64,000 nucleotides of DNA from Halodesulfovibrio marinisediminis DSM 17456 (GTDB taxonomy: Bacteria; Desulfobacterota; Desulfovibrionia; Desulfovibrionales; Desulfovibrionaceae), in assembly GCF_900129975.1 (NCBI RefSeq), contig NZ_FSRG01000004.1, positions 558,001 to 622,000 on the forward strand, given 5' to 3'. The notes under the pieces are model-generated. The model was not told the origin of the DNA, searched no databases, and saw nothing but the letters and a program-made list of their open reading frames with translations. The position numbers and the translations under genes are program-made. Positions 61,159 to 64,000 of the stretch are shown one piece after another. The first letter of the stretch is position 1, and every line of letters starts with the position of its first letter.

Positions 61159-62454
61159 ATGATCGAACGTTATACTCGCCCCGAAATGGGTCAGCTCTGG
61201 ACGCTTGAAAACAAATTCCGCGTCTGGCTCGAAGTTGAAATCGCTGTTTGTGAGGCGTGGCACCGCCTTGGCGAAATCGATGATGAAAGTATGAAGCAGA
61301 TTCGTGAGAAGGCCGATTTTGACGTGGACCGTATTCTTGAGATTGAGGAAACTACTCGTCACGATGTGATTGCATTCCTCACTGCTGTAGAAGAGAAAGT
61401 TGGCCCTGCGGCTCGCTTTATCCACCTCGGCTGTACTTCTTCCGACATTGTGGACACAGCTAACGGCGTTCTGCTTTCCCGCGCAGGTGATATCATTCTC
61501 AAAGATTTTGAAAAATTACTTGAGACCCTGAAAACCATCGCGCATGAGAACAAAGGTCGTCTGTGCATGGGACGTACCCACGGTATTCATGCAGAGCCTA
61601 CCAGCTTCGGTTTGAAGATGGCTGGCTTCTATGCTGAGTTCAAGCGTCACTACGAACGTTTCAAAGCTGCTGTTGAAGGCATTCGTGTCGGTAAAATTTC
61701 CGGTGCGGTAGGTACAATGGCAATGATTCCAGCGGAAGTTGAAACTATCACTTGCGAAGTGCTCGGTCTTGCTGTGGATCCTATTTCCACACAGGTAATC
61801 AACCGTGACCGTTACGCTGCGTACTTCACAGCCCTTGCTGTTGCAGCAGGCGGTATTGAGCGTCTTTGTGTTGAACTGCGCCACTTGCAGCGTACCGAAG
61901 TGCTTGAAGCTGAGGAAGGTTTCCGCAAAGGTCAGAAAGGTTCTTCCGCAATGCCACACAAAAAGAACCCTATTTCTGCAGAAAACCTTACTGGTCTTTC
62001 CCGTCTTATCCGTACCAACTCTGTTTCTGCTATGGAAAACCAGGCTCTCTGGCACGAGCGTGACATCAGTCACTCCTCTGTTGAGCGTGTAATTATGCCG
62101 GATACCACAATCCTCATGAACTACATGCTTAACCGTCTGTGCAATCTGATTTCCAACCTGCGTGTCATTCCTGAAAACATGGATCGCAATCTTGTTGGTT
62201 CAATGGGACTCTTCTTCTCCCAGCGTGTACTTCTTGGCCTTGTTGATACCGGCATGGGTCGTCAGGATGCGTATGTAATGGTGCAGAAATGTGCAATGGA
62301 AAGTTGGGATACAAAACAGCTTTTTGAAGACCTCGTTCGAAAAGATCCAGAAATCAGTGCACGCATCGCACCTGAAAAAATGGATGAAATCTTCGATGCA
62401 AAATACTACCTGCGTCATGAAGATCTGATTTTCGATCGCGTATTCAATTCATAG
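61159..62454 (+). CDS. purB: Adenylosuccinate lyase
   Basis: 431 aa. It acts twice in purine synthesis: SAICAR to AICAR and adenylosuccinate to AMP. The signature GSSAMPHKKNP is near residue 263 with the catalytic Ser. Other blocks: TRHDVIAFL, HLGCTSSDIVDTAN and GRTHGIHAEP. First gene of a nucleotide operon with pyrE. Confidence 0.97.
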   Translation: MIERYTRPEMGQLWTLENKFRVWLEVEIAVCEAWHRLGEIDDESMKQIREKADFDVDRILEIEETTRHDVIAFLTAVEEKVGPAARFIHLGCTSSDIVDTANGVLLSRAGDIILKDFEKLLETLKTIAHENKGRLCMGRTHGIHAEPTSFGLKMAGFYAEFKRHYERFKAAVEGIRVGKISGAVGTMAMIPAEVETITCEVLGLAVDPISTQVINRDRYAAYFTALAVAAGGIERLCVELRHLQRTEVLEAEEGFRKGQKGSSAMPHKKNPISAENLTGLSRLIRTNSVSAMENQALWHERDISHSSVERVIMPDTTILMNYMLNRLCNLISNLRVIPENMDRNLVGSMGLFFSQRVLLGLVDTGMGRQDAYVMVQKCAMESWDTKQLFEDLVRKDPEISARIAPEKMDEIFDAKYYLRHEDLIFDRVFNS

Positions 62455-62483
62455 ATTTATAGTAAAAAATTATGGAGCGGAAA

Positions 62484-63056
62484 ATGGCAGAACTTAAAAA
62501 ACGACTTGCAAAACTTCTGTACGAGAAGTCTTACAAAGAAGGGGACTTCACTCTCGCTTCCGGCAAAAAGAGTGATTACTACTTCGACTGCCGTCAGACC
62601 GCTCTGCACCCTGAAGGTGCGTGGTTGATCGGCAACCTTTTCTACGAACTCATTTCCGGCCTTGAGAATGCAGCAGAAATTAAAGGCGTAGGCGGTATGA
62701 CTCTTGGTGCGGACCCGCTTGTAAGCTCTACTTCTGTAATCTCCTTTGAAAAAGGCGGACACCTTCCTGCACTTATCGTGCGTAAGCAGCCTAAAGGTCA
62801 TGGAACCGGACAGGGCGTTGAAGGTCTTGCTAATTTTGAAGATGGCGATGTAGTTGTTATGCTTGAAGATGTAGTAACTACTGGTGGCTCTGTTATTACT
62901 GCAATTGAGCGTATTGAAGCTTCTGGCCTCAAAGTGTCTTGCGTATGCGCAGTACTTGATCGTGATGAGGGTGGCCGCGAAGCGCTTGCAGAGCGTGGTT
63001 ACAACCTTGTATCTATCTTTAACCGTAAAGAGCTTGTAGAACTTGCTACTAGCTAA
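62484..63056 (+). CDS. pyrE: Orotate phosphoribosyltransferase
   Basis: 190 aa from the ATG at 62484 with GGAG upstream (an ATG four codons earlier has no site). It makes OMP from orotate and PRPP. The PRPP motif VVMLEDVVTTGGS is near residue 128, and LASGKKSDYYFDCRQ is at the N-terminus. 29 bp after purB, so co-transcribed. Confidence 0.96.
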   Translation: MAELKKRLAKLLYEKSYKEGDFTLASGKKSDYYFDCRQTALHPEGAWLIGNLFYELISGLENAAEIKGVGGMTLGADPLVSSTSVISFEKGGHLPALIVRKQPKGHGTGQGVEGLANFEDGDVVVMLEDVVTTGGSVITAIERIEASGLKVSCVCAVLDRDEGGREALAERGYNLVSIFNRKELVELATS

Positions 63057-63081
63057 CGCGTTATAAATAGAGATGTTTTTG

Positions 63082-63114
63082 AGTGCCTCCTGCATGGGGG
63101 CACTTTTTTTTTTA
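63082..63114 (+). terminator. purB-pyrE terminator
   Basis: AGTGCC and GGCACT pair, followed by ten T. Confidence 0.85.
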
Positions 63115-63255
63115 CACTTTTTTCTAGTGCATTGAACTGCAATTTCTTGACAAGTTTGCTTGTCTCATGTCCTTTGTCAGTTTGGATTTACAATTACTTT
63201 AGTCTTCAAATAAATCACGGCATGTTGGGGATTTTTCCTCGAAATAAGGATCTTC

Positions 63256-64000
63256 ATGCGCTTGCTTCCGTACCTCTTTTCATTTTGCCTTTGTTTTAGC
63301 ATTTCCATTGTTCCCGCCTTTGCTGGTTGGCAGGCCGTTGTTCCTGAAGAAGCTGGAAAGCTTCCAATGCTTGTTGCAGTTGATAAATCCAGACAATCTG
63401 CTCAGTTCTTTGGTCAAAAGGCCAGCGAGCTTTCTTCGCAAAAAGTTCCTTGCAGTTCCGGACAGGTGAAAGGGGATAAGCAGCGTGAGGGAGACAGAAA
63501 GACCCCTGAAGGTATCTACTTTGTAGAAAAAAGGCGTACTAGTGGGTTAGACTATGCTTTATACGGTCAGGAAGCATATACTCTTAATTATCCTAACCCT
63601 GTAGATAAGCTTCGAGAGAAGAATGGGCATGGCATTTGGATACACGGAAGGGGCACACCTATTGTTCCTAGAGAAACAAAAGGATGTATTGCTTTAAATA
63701 ATCCGGATATTGCCGATCTATATACCAAGGTGACAGTTAATACTCCTGTAATTTTAGCCGAACAGGTAGTACCGTATTTTCGTTCTGAATCTGAATTTAA
63801 CGAATTGAAAGAAAAAACGTTTCAGTGGGTTGCCGCATGGCAGGATCGTTCTCCAGAATATTTGCAAATGTTCTCACCCGAGGCATTTACAAAAAGTATG
63901 AAGAAGCCTTTTTCTTCTTTCAAACAACAAAAGGAACGTCTTTTTTCTCGACTTCCATGGATTATTACATGGACGAATAACGTTAATGTGCTTCAGGGAC
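63256..64000 (+). CDS. L,D-transpeptidase (YkuD), C-terminus outside window
   Basis: At least 248 aa, open at the window end. It begins ATG with a signal peptide (LLPYLFSFCLCFSISIVPAFA). The YkuD catalytic part lies at about 35-165: HGIWIHGRGTP and, after it, ETKGCIALNN with the nucleophilic Cys and the preceding His. From about 185 a helical segment begins (FQWVAAWQDRSPEYLQMFSP), which recalls the NTF2/SnoaL-like domain attached to some YkuD proteins. It crosslinks peptidoglycan or attaches proteins in the periplasm. Confidence 0.9.
   Translation, partial: MRLLPYLFSFCLCFSISIVPAFAGWQAVVPEEAGKLPMLVAVDKSRQSAQFFGQKASELSSQKVPCSSGQVKGDKQREGDRKTPEGIYFVEKRRTSGLDYALYGQEAYTLNYPNPVDKLREKNGHGIWIHGRGTPIVPRETKGCIALNNPDIADLYTKVTVNTPVILAEQVVPYFRSESEFNELKEKTFQWVAAWQDRSPEYLQMFSPEAFTKSMKKPFSSFKQQKERLFSRLPWIITWTNNVNVLQG

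Overview
The window reads as a chromosomal segment of a moderately AT-rich, probably marine, sulfate-reducing bacterium of the Desulfovibrionales; I would guess a Halodesulfovibrio-like lineage. The markers are a complete qrcABCD operon (menaquinone reductase of sulfate reducers), a tungsten-type aldehyde:ferredoxin oxidoreductase with its ferredoxin partner, rubredoxin, a DUF39 homocysteine-biosynthesis protein and a dense set of two-component systems. These assignments rest on reading the protein sequences, not on a database search.

Layout. Positions 1-8836 are an integrative, plasmid-like element next to a tRNA-Pro gene: an unknown protein, a RecA-fold ATPase with a damaged Walker A, a ColE2-type replicase/primase, a small HTH protein, a serine recombinase, a tiny hydrophobic protein and a tyrosine integrase. 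Its intergenic DNA is full of hairpins. Positions 9069-16734 carry housekeeping and envelope genes: DUF4198 pair, DUF362, FapA, murI, a GDSL esterase, rubredoxin and a PAS membrane protein. Positions 16797-22503 form a signalling block: a candidate sigma-54-dependent small RNA, its likely NtrC-type regulator and histidine kinase, and a hybrid kinase. Then come a CI-like repressor, hflKC, the AOR operon, rnhA, a nucleoside-recognition membrane protein, qrcABCD (31860-36627) and another hybrid kinase (to 38807). Positions 38913-44585 are a second accessory region at a tRNA-Ser: a sodium:alanine-type symporter between degenerate copies of the tRNA 3' end, then an RHS toxin locus with a second, orphan toxin tip and two small membrane proteins that look like immunity proteins. 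Positions 44586-64000 hold wecB, a purine permease behind a structured leader, a selenocysteine-containing ArsM-like methyltransferase, a ZraP/ZraSR-like envelope-stress set with a sigma-54 promoter, a potassium channel, a TPR protein, DUF39-LarE, FmdB, purB, pyrE and an L,D-transpeptidase cut by the window end.

The most interesting candidate system is at 15967-20522. A cytoplasmic PAS histidine kinase and a sigma-54 response regulator sit beside three tandem 14-bp palindromes (17121-17165). These lie about 100-150 bp upstream of a near-consensus -24/-12 promoter (17004-17018). The promoter reads into a non-coding stretch with three long hairpins, each showing a run of 8-9 C in its loop, ending in an intrinsic terminator (about 16797). 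The predicted RNA is perfectly complementary over 13 nt to the ribosome-binding region of the neighbouring PAS membrane gene (15967-15979). This resembles a LuxO/Qrr- or GlrR/GlmY-style arrangement with LhrC-like C-rich loops. All of it is prediction from sequence.
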